DNA of 64,000 nt from Bacillota bacterium (GCA_013178275.1 JABLWZ010000010.1:1-64000); one strand, 5' to 3'; positions 25,306-34,043 are shown, counted from the stretch's first letter. Notes: generated from the letters alone by a model not told the origin. A program made the numbers and translations.

Positions 25306-27018
25306 ATGTTCAGACACCTTTGCCTGCTGTCTATGGCAGCCCTTATCTGTGTTCTAGTAGGAGGAATATGGTGTCTGCCCGCTTACGCCGACCAGGTACG
25401 GATAACGCTTGACGGTCAACCGGTGGAACTGGGGCAGCCGTTGCTGCTGGAAAACGGCACCAACCTGGTGCCGCTGGCGGCCATATGCGACGCGATGGGG
25501 GCCAAGGTCGACTGGAATCCCCAGGCCAGGGAGGCCACAGTAACCAAGGTTGATAAGTCCATCGTCTTCAAGCCCGGCAGCACAGAGGTCATCAATAACG
25601 GCCAAACCCTCAATACCTCCCCGTCGCGAATCATCGACGGCCATCTGTGGGTCTCGTTGCGATTCCTGTCGTTCGCCCTGGGATACCGTGTCGGTTGGGA
25701 TGAGGTAACCGGAGCGATAAACATAACCACGGTGAAACCGCGCCCGGTATTTACACCCGAGAGGGTAGAGGCATCCACTTTCCCGGCTCGGATCGCCTTC
25801 ACCAGCAACCATCAGCTCTGGCTGCTCGACGGCAGCCAGGTCGGATCCGCCCCGCTTAAATTAAAGACCGCTAACTGGGTTGAAATCGTCGGATGGTCCC
25901 CAGACGGCAAGTGGCTCGCCTACCAGGAGGCCGATGTAACGAATAGCGGTTATCCCGATAAGAAATACCTCTGCGTGGTCAAGGTCGATGGGACCGGCGC
26001 CGTCCGTATCGAGGAATGTCTTGATTATGCGGCTGCCTCGTGGTCGCCGACCGGTGATGCCATTGCTTATTTAACCGGGGAATCTTCTGACAGTTCCTTT
26101 GTGTATGAGATAAAAATCGCCAGCATCGAAAACGACAAGATAGATTCCCGGGCTCTTTACCAGGGCGCCCCTGGCGAGGACCTGGACTTCACCTGGCATC
26201 CCAGCGGCCAGAGCCTGACCGTTACTCTGCCCCGAACCCGACTGCGCCCGATCACGATCCAGAACGTAAACCTCGAGGGCGAGCAGTCCAACCTCCTGAC
26301 CCTAGGGGAGTCCGGGGTCTTAGTAGATGAGATGTACACCCGCAAGGCCAGCTTCCCGAAGTGGTCTCCCGACGGCCGCTACCTGGCCTATCACCTGCAG
26401 CTGAACTCGGGTTCCCTTTCCGCGGACGAGGTCCGCTGCCGGGTGCTGGACACCAAGGAGAATAAGACCTTCGATCTGCCGAACGGCTTAAGGTATCCCG
26501 AGTGGATCTCGTGGTCGCCGGACAGCAGTCACCTGGCCTACATTCAGGGCGGCGGCCGGGACGCCGGGTACAACAAACAGCTCACCTGGTTGGACCTGTC
26601 TTCCTATCAATTGACTAACTGCGGAAAAACCGGTCAGGCAGACACCCGACCGGCAATGCTATCCGGTCAAACTGAAGGCGTTCTCTTCTGCCGGGGGAAA
26701 GAAAACCACTATAGCAATAAGGCGATTGAAGCTGAAGAGGTGCTGGTGGAGGGGCAGCGAATCTGGCTGAGGGGCAAAGACGGCCAAGAAGCGGCCCTGA
26801 CCTCCGGCCCCGATAACACCGCTGATTATAATCCCTGTCCCTCAGCGGACGGCAAAACACTGGTATTTATGCGTCTAAACACCTTCTACTCGGGTTCCCT
26901 GTACGCCCAGCCGCTCTCGGGGGGAACCGAGCAGGAACTGGTCAGGGGCATCAGCGGGGACCCCGGCTACTACGGCAATTACCTGCCCGACTGGTTCAGC
27001 ATCTACTGGTTAAAATAA
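25306..27018 (+). CDS. Secreted copper-amine-oxidase N-domain / PD40 beta-propeller protein
   Basis: A 570-aa exported protein. Residues 1-26 form a signal peptide ending LPAYA. Residues 27 to about 155 match the copper amine oxidase N-terminal-like domain (VPLAAICDAMGAKVDWN, then LWVSLRFLSFALGYRVGWD), a common cell-surface module in Firmicutes. The rest has repeated TolB/PD40 blades such as GWSPDGKWLAYQE, SWSPTGDAIAYL, KWSPDGRYLAYH and SWSPDSSHLAYIQ. No enzyme motif is seen; a role in envelope binding or sensing is only a guess. The ATG at 25306 follows AAGGAGGG and gives a proper signal peptide. Confidence 0.85.
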   Translation: MFRHLCLLSMAALICVLVGGIWCLPAYADQVRITLDGQPVELGQPLLLENGTNLVPLAAICDAMGAKVDWNPQAREATVTKVDKSIVFKPGSTEVINNGQTLNTSPSRIIDGHLWVSLRFLSFALGYRVGWDEVTGAINITTVKPRPVFTPERVEASTFPARIAFTSNHQLWLLDGSQVGSAPLKLKTANWVEIVGWSPDGKWLAYQEADVTNSGYPDKKYLCVVKVDGTGAVRIEECLDYAAASWSPTGDAIAYLTGESSDSSFVYEIKIASIENDKIDSRALYQGAPGEDLDFTWHPSGQSLTVTLPRTRLRPITIQNVNLEGEQSNLLTLGESGVLVDEMYTRKASFPKWSPDGRYLAYHLQLNSGSLSADEVRCRVLDTKENKTFDLPNGLRYPEWISWSPDSSHLAYIQGGGRDAGYNKQLTWLDLSSYQLTNCGKTGQADTRPAMLSGQTEGVLFCRGKENHYSNKAIEAEEVLVEGQRIWLRGKDGQEAALTSGPDNTADYNPCPSADGKTLVFMRLNTFYSGSLYAQPLSGGTEQELVRGISGDPGYYGNYLPDWFSIYWLK

Positions 27019-27041
27019 AAAATATTATCACTGGTCCTGAC

Positions 27042-27070
27042 TTGCTTTTTTAAGCCTCGGGAATTATAAT
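27042..27070 (+). promoter_or_regulatory. Sigma-A-like promoter of the aroF T-box leader
   Basis: TTGCTT, a 17-base spacer, then TATAAT. It places the transcription start near 27077, just before the leader. Confidence 0.65.
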
Positions 27071-27079
27071 ATTATCCAT

Positions 27080-27516
27080 AATCTATCAGACAAAGTCCAT
27101 GAAGGAGAAAAGTAGGCGAAGACCGTTCCTCTCAGGGAGGGAGCGTCATAGACTGTGAGCGCTCCCAGGGATGCCCCGCTGAAGTTCTCTCCGGAGACGC
27201 CGGCTGAAACCGCGGAAGCGGCAAGTAGGTTGGGACGTAATCTCCCGACGTTACCTGGGAGGGGGTATCGGAAGGCAATTCCCGTACCTGGTCAAGGTGG
27301 ACCGCGTCGCAGGACCGGTCAACCAGGGTGGTATCGCGAAAGCACCAGCTTCTCGTCCCTGATGGGCGAGAGGCTTTTGTTTTTAACCACCTGACCGGTG
27401 CCCGTGGTCCGCCTCTCCCGTACCAGCTAAAAGCGGGCCGTTTAAGGCCAACCAGGGTGGTACCGCGGAAGTCTGTCGCTTTCGTCCCTAATCGGGGAGC
27501 GGCAGGCATTTTTTTA
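27080..27516 (+). promoter_or_regulatory. T-box leader with two consecutive T-box/terminator modules, upstream of aroF
   Basis: A stem I region with AGTA-type purine loop (AAAAGTAGGCGAAGAC) starts near 27105. Two T-box sequences follow: AACCAGGGTGGTATCGCG at 27321-27338 and AACCAGGGTGGTACCGCGG at 27450-27468. Each is followed by its own terminator (27349-27384 and 27471-27515). Only about 65 bases separate terminator 1 from T-box 2, too few for a second stem I. Both have TGGT in the acceptor-pairing bulge, implying a tRNA with discriminator A, such as tRNA-Phe or tRNA-Tyr rather than tRNA-Trp. A TTC at 27185-27187 facing the AGTA side is a tentative Phe specifier. Confidence 0.92.
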
Positions 27517-27532
27517 TAGGAGGTCGTTTAAC

Positions 27533-28546
27533 ATGGTTGTGGTAATGGACCTGAGCGCTGGTGAGGAACAGGTGGACGCGGTACAGAGGCGGCTGGAGGA
27601 GAACGGGTTCGAGATCCACTGCATCCGGGGGGTGAAACGGCTGGTGATCGGCGCGGTGGGCGACCGCCAGATCATCAGCTCCCTGGGGCTGGAGACCATC
27701 CCGGGGGTAATGAAGGTGATACCGATCATGAAACCTTACAAGCTGGTGAGCCGGGAGATCCGGGAGGAGGGCAGCGTGGTGAGGGTAAAGAACGCCCTGA
27801 TCGGCGGCTCCAACCTGGTATCCATCGCGGGCCCCTGCGCGGTGGAAAACCCGGAGCAGATGCACAGCGCCGCCCAGGCGGTGTCACGGGCGGGGGCCAC
27901 GATACTCCGCGGTGGAGCCTTCAAACCCCGCACCTCGCCTTACAGCTTCCAGGGCCTGGAGCTGGAGGGGCTGAAGATGCTGGCGGAGGCCGCGGAGGCG
28001 GCCAACCTGGCCTCGGTCACCGAGGTGATCGACCAGGCCAGCCTGGAGATGTCGCTGGAGTACGTAGACATGGTCCAGGTGGGGGCGCGCAACATGCAGA
28101 ACTACCAGCTGCTGCGCCTGGTCGGCCGCTGCGGACGGCCGGTGCTGCTGAAGCGGGGTTTCTCGGCCACCATCGAGGAATGGCTGATGGCCGCCGAGTA
28201 CATCGTATCCGAGGGCAACGAGAACGTGGTCCTGTGCGAGCGGGGCATCCGCACCTTTGAGAACGCGACCCGCAACACGCTCGACCTCAGCGCCATCCCG
28301 GTGGTCAAATCCCTGGCCCACCTGCCGGTGATAGTCGACCCCAGCCACGCCACCGGGGACCGGCGGCTGGTGACCCCCATGGCCCGGGCGGCTGTCGCGG
28401 CGGGCGCCGACGGGCTGCTGATCGAGGTCCACCCCGATCCGAAGCGGGCCCTCTGCGACGGCCCCCAGTCACTGGACCCGGACGAGTACGCCGCCCTGAT
28501 GGAGGAGCTGAGGCTGATCGCGGCCGCGATGGGACGTGCCGCGTAA
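27533..28546 (+). CDS. aroF: 3-deoxy-7-phosphoheptulonate synthase
   Basis: A 337-aa type I-beta DAHP synthase: it condenses phosphoenolpyruvate and erythrose 4-phosphate as the first step of aromatic amino acid synthesis. Residues 1 to about 75 are a ferredoxin-like regulatory domain, as in the Thermotoga-type enzyme. Catalytic-domain motifs are [53 protein letters not shown] and [19 protein letters not shown] precedes the ATG by about 8 bases. Expression should depend on uncharged aromatic tRNA through the T-box leader. No other aro gene is adjacent; a terminator follows. Confidence 0.95.
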   Translation: MVVVMDLSAGEEQVDAVQRRLEENGFEIHCIRGVKRLVIGAVGDRQIISSLGLETIPGVMKVIPIMKPYKLVSREIREEGSVVRVKNALIGGSNLVSIAGPCAVENPEQMHSAAQAVSRAGATILRGGAFKPRTSPYSFQGLELEGLKMLAEAAEAANLASVTEVIDQASLEMSLEYVDMVQVGARNMQNYQLLRLVGRCGRPVLLKRGFSATIEEWLMAAEYIVSEGNENVVLCERGIRTFENATRNTLDLSAIPVVKSLAHLPVIVDPSHATGDRRLVTPMARAAVAAGADGLLIEVHPDPKRALCDGPQSLDPDEYAALMEELRLIAAAMGRAA

Positions 28547-28552
28547 GCATAG

Positions 28553-28589
28553 AAAAAGGGCGGGGCCTTCGAAGGTTCCCGCCCTTTTT
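28553..28589. terminator. Bidirectional intrinsic terminator between aroF and the convergent AIM24 gene
   Basis: AAAAAGGGCGGG and CCCGCCCTTTTT flank an inner CCTTCGAAGG. The A and T runs serve both strands. Confidence 0.9.
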
Positions 28590-28605
28590 ATTCTTTCAGG
28601 TTGTG

Positions 28606-29532
28606 CTAGTCGTCGCCGAAGATACTGCCCAGGAGCCCCCCGCCGATGTTGGTGACACTGCTTATACCCGACATCTCTCCCTTCTTCCCGCCCGCCCGGG
28701 TGGAAGAGATGATCCGGTCCGCCAGGCGCGAGAGCGGCAGGCTCTGGAGGTAGACCAGCCCGGGGCCGGTCATGGTGGCCAGGAATAAACCCTCGCCGCC
28801 GAAGAGCATGTTTTTAAACCCACCGACCATGGCGATGTCGTAGTCCACCGAGGGCGCGAAGGCGACCAGGCAGCCGGTGTCCACCCGCAGCCTCTCGCCC
28901 GGGGCCAGTTCCTTCTTTATGATGGTGCCGCCAGCGTGGACAAAGGCCAGGCCTTTACCCACCAGCTTCTGCAGGATGAATCCCTCGCCCCCGAAGAGGC
29001 CCGCGCCAATCCTTTTGGTGAAGGCTATCTCGACGTTGACCCCCATGGCCGAGCAGAGATACGAGTCCTTCTGGCACATGAAGGTCCCGCCCAGTTCAGC
29101 CAGGTCCAGAGGAATGATCTTACCCGGGTAAGGAGCCCCGAAGCCTAGCTGCTGCTTGCCTCTCCCCTTGTTGGTGAAGCTGGTGATGAAGAAGCTCTCC
29201 CCGGTCAGGGCCCGCTTCAGGCCGCCCATGAAGCCGCCGCTGGCGGTTGTCTCCATCTCTATGCCCTGGGTCATGTAGGTCATGGCCCCGGCCTCGGCCC
29301 GGATCCCCTCGCCGGGGTCCAGCTCTATCTCCACCAACTGCATGTCGTCCCCGTAGATCTGATACTCGATAATGTTGTCCGCCATCGCTGAGTAATCGAC
29401 CGGGGGGGCTGCCGGCTGAGGGACAGCCGGCGCCGGGGGCGCGGCCTGAGGCGCAGCGGCTCGGAGCCGCGTGCCGCACTCGGTGCAGAAGTTGGCGTCT
29501 CCCACATTGGAGCCGCAGTTTGTACAGAACAT
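28606..29532 (-). CDS. AIM24/TIGR00266-family protein with N-terminal zinc ribbon
   Basis: A 308-aa protein. Residues 1-24 form a zinc ribbon with [19 protein letters not shown] (C-x2-C...C-x2-C). A short Ala/Pro-rich linker follows, then an AIM24 beta-sandwich domain (about residues 55-275) with [34 protein letters not shown] and [15 protein letters not shown]. The tail is Gly-rich. The biochemical function of bacterial AIM24 proteins is not established. Of two in-frame ATGs, the second (29532) is chosen because the first touches the AAGGAGGT site. Confidence 0.85.
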   Translation of the reverse strand: MFCTNCGSNVGDANFCTECGTRLRAAAPQAAPPAPAVPQPAAPPVDYSAMADNIIEYQIYGDDMQLVEIELDPGEGIRAEAGAMTYMTQGIEMETTASGGFMGGLKRALTGESFFITSFTNKGRGKQQLGFGAPYPGKIIPLDLAELGGTFMCQKDSYLCSAMGVNVEIAFTKRIGAGLFGGEGFILQKLVGKGLAFVHAGGTIIKKELAPGERLRVDTGCLVAFAPSVDYDIAMVGGFKNMLFGGEGLFLATMTGPGLVYLQSLPLSRLADRIISSTRAGGKKGEMSGISSVTNIGGGLLGSIFGDD

Positions 29533-29731
29533 TCTCATACCTCCTTGATATGGCTTGGACTATAAAACTATAATAAAAGATTTTTATTCCCGGTACTACA
29601 CCTTTCATCCTAGTTTTCTACGATTTAACAAAAATAAGTCATCCTGGTCTTTTTACGCTCCCCCTCCTTGTCAAAACAATTCACAGCAATTATAGCACCG
29701 GTCTGTAAAATTTTTGCAACCTGGGACCGGC

Positions 29732-29759
29732 AAAAAAAAATGGGGCTTTTAAACCCCAT
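29732..29759 (-). terminator. Intrinsic terminator after the GYW-repeat small protein gene
   Basis: Minus strand ATGGGG-TTTAAAAG-CCCCAT followed by nine T residues, 9 bases after the stop at 29769. Confidence 0.85.
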
Positions 29760-29768
29760 CTCAGGTTT

Positions 29769-30107
29769 TTAAAAAGCGAGGCAGCCGCCGAAGCAGCTGC
29801 AGATAACCAGCAGGATGGCGACACCCGCAGCGAGCTGGCAGATACCAAGGCCGAGACCCGGGACCGCGCCGCTGACGCCAGTCCCTATCCCCGAGGCGGC
29901 TCCGGGGGCCTCGGGTAAGATCCTGACCCTCGGCTCCGGTTTAGGCTCCGGCTTCGGTTCCGGTTTCGTCTCCGGTACGGCCGGTTTCTTTCCTATCCGA
30001 TAACCCGGCGGCCAAAACCCCGCCGGCGCCTGTCCCGTCCAATAACCCGGCCGCGGCTGAATCCCCGCTGCCGTCGGTCCCATCCAATAACCACTGCAAA
30101 AGCACAT
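29769..30107 (-). CDS. Uncharacterised 112-aa protein with GYW repeats, Pro/Glu spacer and C-terminal membrane segment
   Basis: I do not recognise a family. Residues 1-42 hold three imperfect repeats of about 13-16 residues (SGYWMGPTAAG, PGYWTGQAPAG, PGYRIGKKPA). Residues 43-58 are a PKPEPKPEP spacer of the kind that spans cell walls. The last 35 residues form a hydrophobic segment ending in a Cys-rich tail, SCFGGC. A terminator directly follows, which supports a real gene. The nearest ribosome binding site candidate, AAAGGGGG, is rather far (about 11 bases) from the ATG, so the start is uncertain. Confidence 0.5.
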   Translation of the reverse strand: MCFCSGYWMGPTAAGIQPRPGYWTGQAPAGFWPPGYRIGKKPAVPETKPEPKPEPKPEPRVRILPEAPGAASGIGTGVSGAVPGLGLGICQLAAGVAILLVICSCFGGCLAF

Positions 30108-30242
30108 TGTTGGGAAAACCCCCTTTGGATTTCATTTCTGGCAGATACTACATTATATTCATTTTGTTGACTTCGGTTAAAAAGAAAAACATATGAAATG
30201 AAGGAAGCCGGGGGAAGCGGCTCCCGCTTCCGGCTGCTGGGC

Positions 30243-30278
30243 CAAAATTAAAGAGCCCTCCGCTTTCCAGAGGGCTCT
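30243..30278 (-). terminator. Intrinsic terminator after the 58-aa membrane protein gene
   Basis: Minus strand AGAGCCCTC and GAGGGCTCT with a 9-base loop, followed by TTAATTTT. A second GGAAGC...GCTTCC hairpin lies just beyond (about 30205-30233). Confidence 0.85.
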
Positions 30279-30301
30279 GCCGGTTTTGATAGCAGGAGAG
30301 A

Positions 30302-30478
30302 CTAGAGAGCAAATACAATCACGCCAACTAAGAACAAGATAAACCCAACGAACCTGGTCACCGGACCAGAGGTGGGTGATCCAACCAGGAATATGCCTAA
30401 TCCAGCCAGAAACAGCCCCACCAGCATACCAGGTATATTAAACGGGAAAGACTGGACCTGTACGCCCGTATCGGCCAT
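30302..30478 (-). CDS. 58-aa small hydrophobic membrane protein
   Basis: Reads MADTGVQVQSFPFNIPG, then two hydrophobic helices (about residues 17-33 and 43-58) joined by GSPTSGPVTR. It resembles small two-helix membrane proteins with Gly-rich first helices, but I cannot name a family. Support: AAAGGAGGC seven bases before the ATG, a clean stop, and a strong terminator 24 bases downstream. It is monocistronic. Confidence 0.75.
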   Translation of the reverse strand: MADTGVQVQSFPFNIPGMLVGLFLAGLGIFLVGSPTSGPVTRFVGFILFLVGVIVFAL

Positions 30479-30857
30479 AATACTGCCTCCTTTCGAGATC
30501 TGAGTTTGGGTTAACGGGAGATGCCGTCGATATATGATATTCCATTTAGTGGTTTTGGTTACAGGAAAAAGGAAGATTAGATACCCTTTTGGCTTTTGAG
30601 GGCAGGGTTTCCATTTCTCCAGAAAAGGTCAAGTCGTCATTGACATGATCAGGGATTACGAAAGTACTTACTTTTAAACAAACCCTTTTTGGTATAATAA
30701 AAAGCAAAAATTGCTTGTAAAAACTTTATATAATCCGCGAGGCACCATAATGTCAATATATAACCCGATAAAAGCAGTAAATAAAACGGGAAGTTTTTAA
30801 CCAGCAACTGGATAAGATACTGGGGCAAATGACAGGTTTATAAAGGAACAGTTATTC
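30479..30857. other. AT-rich intergenic region with a possible promoter, no gene seen
   Basis: No convincing coding sequence. A TATAAT at 30693-30698 with a TTACTT-like -35 could drive the EamA gene with a leader of about 150 bases. Base composition shifts to AT-rich here. Confidence 0.5.
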
Positions 30858-31736
30858 ATGAATTATGATATAAAGACTAAAAAGGCGTATTTCAAATATT
30901 TAGCAGCACTCCTTCTGTTTGGCTCAAACGGCATCGTTGCAAGCTATATTTTATTAAGCAGCTACGAAATTGTTTTTACCAGGACATTGATCGGCAGCCT
31001 GTTTCTGTCTCTGATATTTATTTTTTCAAAACAGAAAACGCGGTTTTACAAAAACCGGCCGCACTTTCTGTATCTGGTAATTTCCGGCGTGGCAATGAGT
31101 GCAAGCTGGATGTTTCTTTATGAAGCATACGCACAAGTCGGTGTCAGCATTGCAACTCTTGCCTATTATTGCGGTCCGGTGATTGTCATGATCCTTTCAC
31201 CAGTTATATTCAGGGAAAAGATGACAAGCCCCAAACTGCTCGGATTTCTTGCTGTATTAATCGGCATGTTTTGTGTTAATGGACAGGCCCTGTCACAGGG
31301 AAGAACTTCCTGGGGATTGATTTGCGGAATACTATCGGCTATCATGTATGCCATTATGGTGGTATTTAATAAAAAGGCGGTAAGCATAACCGGGCTTGAA
31401 AATTCTATGTGGCAGCTGATTACGAGCTTTATAACAGTTGCGGTATTCCTCTGCCTGAAGCAAGGATTCTCCGTCAATATCGCATCGGAAAATCTGGTGC
31501 CGATTTTGTTGCTGGGCATTGTAAACACAGGAATCGGCTGCTATTTTTATTTTTCTTCCATCGGGGATCTGCCCGTGCAGACCGTAGCAATCTGCGGCTA
31601 TCTGGAGCCCCTTTCGGCTCTGCTTTTTTCGGCCGCCCTGCTGGGGGAAAAACTAAGCCTGGAACAAATAGTTGGCGCTGTGCTGATTTTAGGCGGTGCT
31701 GCGTTTGGTGAAATATTTCGTCAGAAATTCATATAA
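30858..31736 (+). CDS. EamA-family drug/metabolite (DMT) transporter
   Basis: A 292-aa polytopic membrane protein with about ten hydrophobic helices in two EamA halves. Motifs include SNGIVASYILLSSYEIVFTR in the first half and GYLEPLSALLFSAALLGEKL in the second, the usual end-of-repeat motif of DMT exporters. The substrate is unknown. Codon use and composition are clearly more AT-rich than the neighbours (AAA, TTT and ATT are common), suggesting acquisition by transfer. A weak AAAGGAAC precedes the ATG. Confidence 0.88.
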   Translation: MNYDIKTKKAYFKYLAALLLFGSNGIVASYILLSSYEIVFTRTLIGSLFLSLIFIFSKQKTRFYKNRPHFLYLVISGVAMSASWMFLYEAYAQVGVSIATLAYYCGPVIVMILSPVIFREKMTSPKLLGFLAVLIGMFCVNGQALSQGRTSWGLICGILSAIMYAIMVVFNKKAVSITGLENSMWQLITSFITVAVFLCLKQGFSVNIASENLVPILLLGIVNTGIGCYFYFSSIGDLPVQTVAICGYLEPLSALLFSAALLGEKLSLEQIVGAVLILGGAAFGEIFRQKFI

Positions 31737-31760
31737 AAAAACCTCCCTAGAGAGGTTCTA
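31736..31760 (-). terminator. Intrinsic terminator after the response regulator gene
   Basis: Minus strand AACCTCTCTAGGGAGGTT followed by TTTTTTA. It separates the response regulator from the convergent EamA gene. Confidence 0.7.
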
Positions 31761-31804
31761 TCATTATACCATCTGAATTATTCGGTTCACTGTATTAACA
31801 ACAA

Positions 31805-32491
31805 TCATCCGTTAAACCTATACCCGCTGCCCCAGAGGGTTTCGATGTACTCGGGGTTGGACGGGTCTTTTTCTATCTTCTTGCGTATCTTCTGGATGTG
31901 CACCGCCACGGTGGCGATCTCGCCGCAGTAGTCCTCCCCCCAGATGGCGTCGTAGAGCCGATCCTTGCTGAAGACGATGTTGGGGTTCGAGGCGAGGAAC
32001 ACCAGCAGCTCGTATTCCTTGGCGGTCATGGCGGTTTCCCGGCCGTTCACGTAGACCTGGTGGGAGACGGTGTTTATCTCCAGCCCGCCCCGGTGGATGA
32101 CCCCGGCGCCGTTCTTCCTGCCCAGCAGCCGCTCGTAGCGCTCGAGGTGGGACTTTATCCGGGCCGCCAATTCAGTCAGGCTGAAGGGCTTGGTGAGGTA
32201 GTCGTCGGCTCCGGACCCCAGCCCCCTTATCTTGTCGATGTCCTCGCCGCGGGCGGAGATGATGATCAGCGGTATTTCCATAGTCCGGCGGACCTCCCTG
32301 ACTATCTCGAAGCCGTGCCGGTTGGGCAGCATCAGGTCAACGGTCACCAGGTCGTAGTCCCCCGAGAGGGCCCGCTGCAGTCCCTCCTCGCCGTCGGAGA
32401 CGGTGTCCACCCGGTAGCCGTTGAGCTGCAGGTAGTCCCGCTGTAGCTCGGCAATATTGCTATCGTCCTCTATCACTAAGATGCGTTTCAT
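31805..32491 (-). CDS. OmpR/PhoB-family response regulator
   Basis: A 228-aa two-component regulator. The receiver domain (residues 1-115) has the acidic pocket IEDDSN, the phospho-acceptor Asp in LVTVDLMLPNRHGFE and the switch Lys in LTKPFSLTEL. The C-terminal winged helix (about 130-228) has MTAKEYELLVFLASNP and ETLWGSGYRF. Its partner is the histidine kinase at 32778, but 286 bp of repeat DNA lies between them instead of the usual close spacing. Targets are unknown. Confidence 0.94.
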   Translation of the reverse strand: MKRILVIEDDSNIAELQRDYLQLNGYRVDTVSDGEEGLQRALSGDYDLVTVDLMLPNRHGFEIVREVRRTMEIPLIIISARGEDIDKIRGLGSGADDYLTKPFSLTELAARIKSHLERYERLLGRKNGAGVIHRGGLEINTVSHQVYVNGRETAMTAKEYELLVFLASNPNIVFSKDRLYDAIWGEDYCGEIATVAVHIQKIRKKIEKDPSNPEYIETLWGSGYRFNG

Positions 32492-32522
32492 AATATCCCT
32501 ACTCCGGTTCAGGTAATCTAGC

Positions 32523-32669
32523 GATCAAGCTTTTAGTCGCTCCAATTATAGGTTATCCGATTATTTCCTTTGTTGTTGGCGGTACCGCTCATATCAGCCC
32601 TCATTCGCTTCTTTTTACCTCGTTTTTATTATCTCACCATTAGGAGGAGTTCAGCTCATTCGGGCTTTT
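32523..32669. repeat. Dispersed repeat family 1, copy C
   Basis: Matches copies A and B: ATCAAGCTTTTAGTCGCTCC, CCAATTATAGGTTATCCGATTA, TTGTTGGCGGTACCGC, CATTCGCTTC and a final CAGCTCATTCGGGCTTTT. More diverged in its 3' half. Confidence 0.8.
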
Positions 32670-32708
32670 ATATAACTCTTTAACTACTGCGATTTTCCCG
32701 CTTCACAT

Positions 32709-32789
32709 ATTAAGCTTTTTATCGCTCCAATCACAGGTTATCCGATTATCGCCTCTGTTGTTTGGTAGATGTCGAGCTCACTCAAGCTT
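32709..32789. repeat. Dispersed repeat family 1, copy D (internally deleted)
   Basis: ATTAAGCTTTTTATCGCTCC, CACAGGTTATCCGATTATCG and CCTCTGTTGTT match the family, then it jumps to the family's end sequence GAGCTCACTCAAGCTT. That end contains the stop codon of the histidine kinase gene. Confidence 0.75.
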
Positions 32790-33917
32790 ACTGTTGCTTT
32801 TTTCATCTCCCGGCTTACTTTTCACCGGCAGCTCGATGGTGAAGCGGGAGCCCTGGCCCACGGTGCTGGATGCACTGACCCTGCCCTGGTGGGCCTCGAT
32901 CAGTTCCCGGGTGATGGCCAGGCCCAGGCCGGTGCTCATCAAGTCCTTGGTGCGCTCGGTGTCGACGCGGTAGAACCGCTCGAAGATATGGGGCAGCTTG
33001 TCCTCGGGTATCCCCGGCCCGTTGTCCTCTATGTCAACGGCGGCGTAGTCGCCGCGCCGGTACAGGTCGACCCGCAGTTCCAGCCCCCGGTCGGGTCCGT
33101 ACTTTACGGCGTTGCCGATGATGTTGCGGATGGCCTGGTTTATCCGCTTCAGGTCTATACTGGCCACCAGCTCCTCCTCCAGCCGATCCCGGTAGAGGAG
33201 CTGGTGGCCTTTTTCTTCGAGTTCGAAGCGGAACTCCTCCATGAGGTCGGAGAGGAACCCTTTTATCCTGACGTCCTCGAAGTGGAACTCCAGCTTTTTC
33301 ACGTCGAGCTGCGAGAACAGCAGCAGGTCGTCGATCAGCTTGTTGATATAGGCGGTGTTGTTCTGGATGGTCTGCAGGTACTTGTCCACCTTCTCGGGCG
33401 GGACCGCGCCGGCCTGGATGGCCTCGATGTAGCCCTGGATGGTGGCGATGGGGGTCTTCAGGTCGTGGGAGATGTTGGCCACCAGGGTCCGGCGGCTTTC
33501 CTCGTAGGCGAGCTTCAGCCGCTCGCTCTCCTGCAGCTGGCGGGCCATCCGATTGAACGAGTTTATCAGCTGGCCGATCTCGTTGTGGACGGTGGTCTGG
33601 ACGGTGACGTTGTAGTTGCCCCGGGCTATCTCCTGCACCCCTTCGTTCAGCCTGACGATGGGCTGGAATATCCTCTTCTCCAGGCGCCAGAAGAAGAAGA
33701 GGCTGATGCCCTCCTTGAGGACGATGAACACCGCGAAGATGATGCCGATGGCCTTGTAACCGACCCAGGAGAACAGGAGGTAGATTATCAGCAGGGTGAA
33801 CAGCAGGAACAGCGGCCGGTGCAGCCGGAAGTACCGGTGGTACCGGTAAAACTCCTGGCGGTGCGGCCCGACCCGGCACTGTTTTATCTCCTCGGGTCTC
33901 CTTCGGTATCTGTACAT
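32778..33917 (-). CDS. Sensor histidine kinase with short membrane-embedded input region
   Basis: A 379-aa kinase. Two membrane helices (about residues 35-52 and 55-78) are separated by only a few residues, so there is no extracytoplasmic sensor domain and signals are probably sensed in or at the membrane. A HAMP domain follows (IVRLNEGVQEIARGNYNV). Catalytic motifs: H-box VANISHDLKTPIATIQGY, N-box IIGNAVKYG, G1 DNGPGIP, F HIFERFYRVD and G2 GLGLAITREL. The last residues and stop lie in a repeat copy, so the native C-terminus may have been replaced. It is upstream of and presumably signals to the response regulator. Confidence 0.93.
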   Translation of the reverse strand: MYRYRRRPEEIKQCRVGPHRQEFYRYHRYFRLHRPLFLLFTLLIIYLLFSWVGYKAIGIIFAVFIVLKEGISLFFFWRLEKRIFQPIVRLNEGVQEIARGNYNVTVQTTVHNEIGQLINSFNRMARQLQESERLKLAYEESRRTLVANISHDLKTPIATIQGYIEAIQAGAVPPEKVDKYLQTIQNNTAYINKLIDDLLLFSQLDVKKLEFHFEDVRIKGFLSDLMEEFRFELEEKGHQLLYRDRLEEELVASIDLKRINQAIRNIIGNAVKYGPDRGLELRVDLYRRGDYAAVDIEDNGPGIPEDKLPHIFERFYRVDTERTKDLMSTGLGLAITRELIEAHQGRVSASSTVGQGSRFTIELPVKSKPGDEKSNSKLE

Positions 33918-34043
33918 GGTGTCGCTCCATCCTCGTGCATTGTTTACTTTATTGTAACCATTTCGAGTCTTTTCGGGAATAGCGGGGACGGCCCCGGTGC
34001 CGCGAACCCCGCCACCCTACAAATATTGAGCACGTTTTACAGT

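Noticed and set aside
26615..26860. Short antisense frames in the propeller protein gene
   Set aside because: Overlap conserved PD40 repeats on the other strand.
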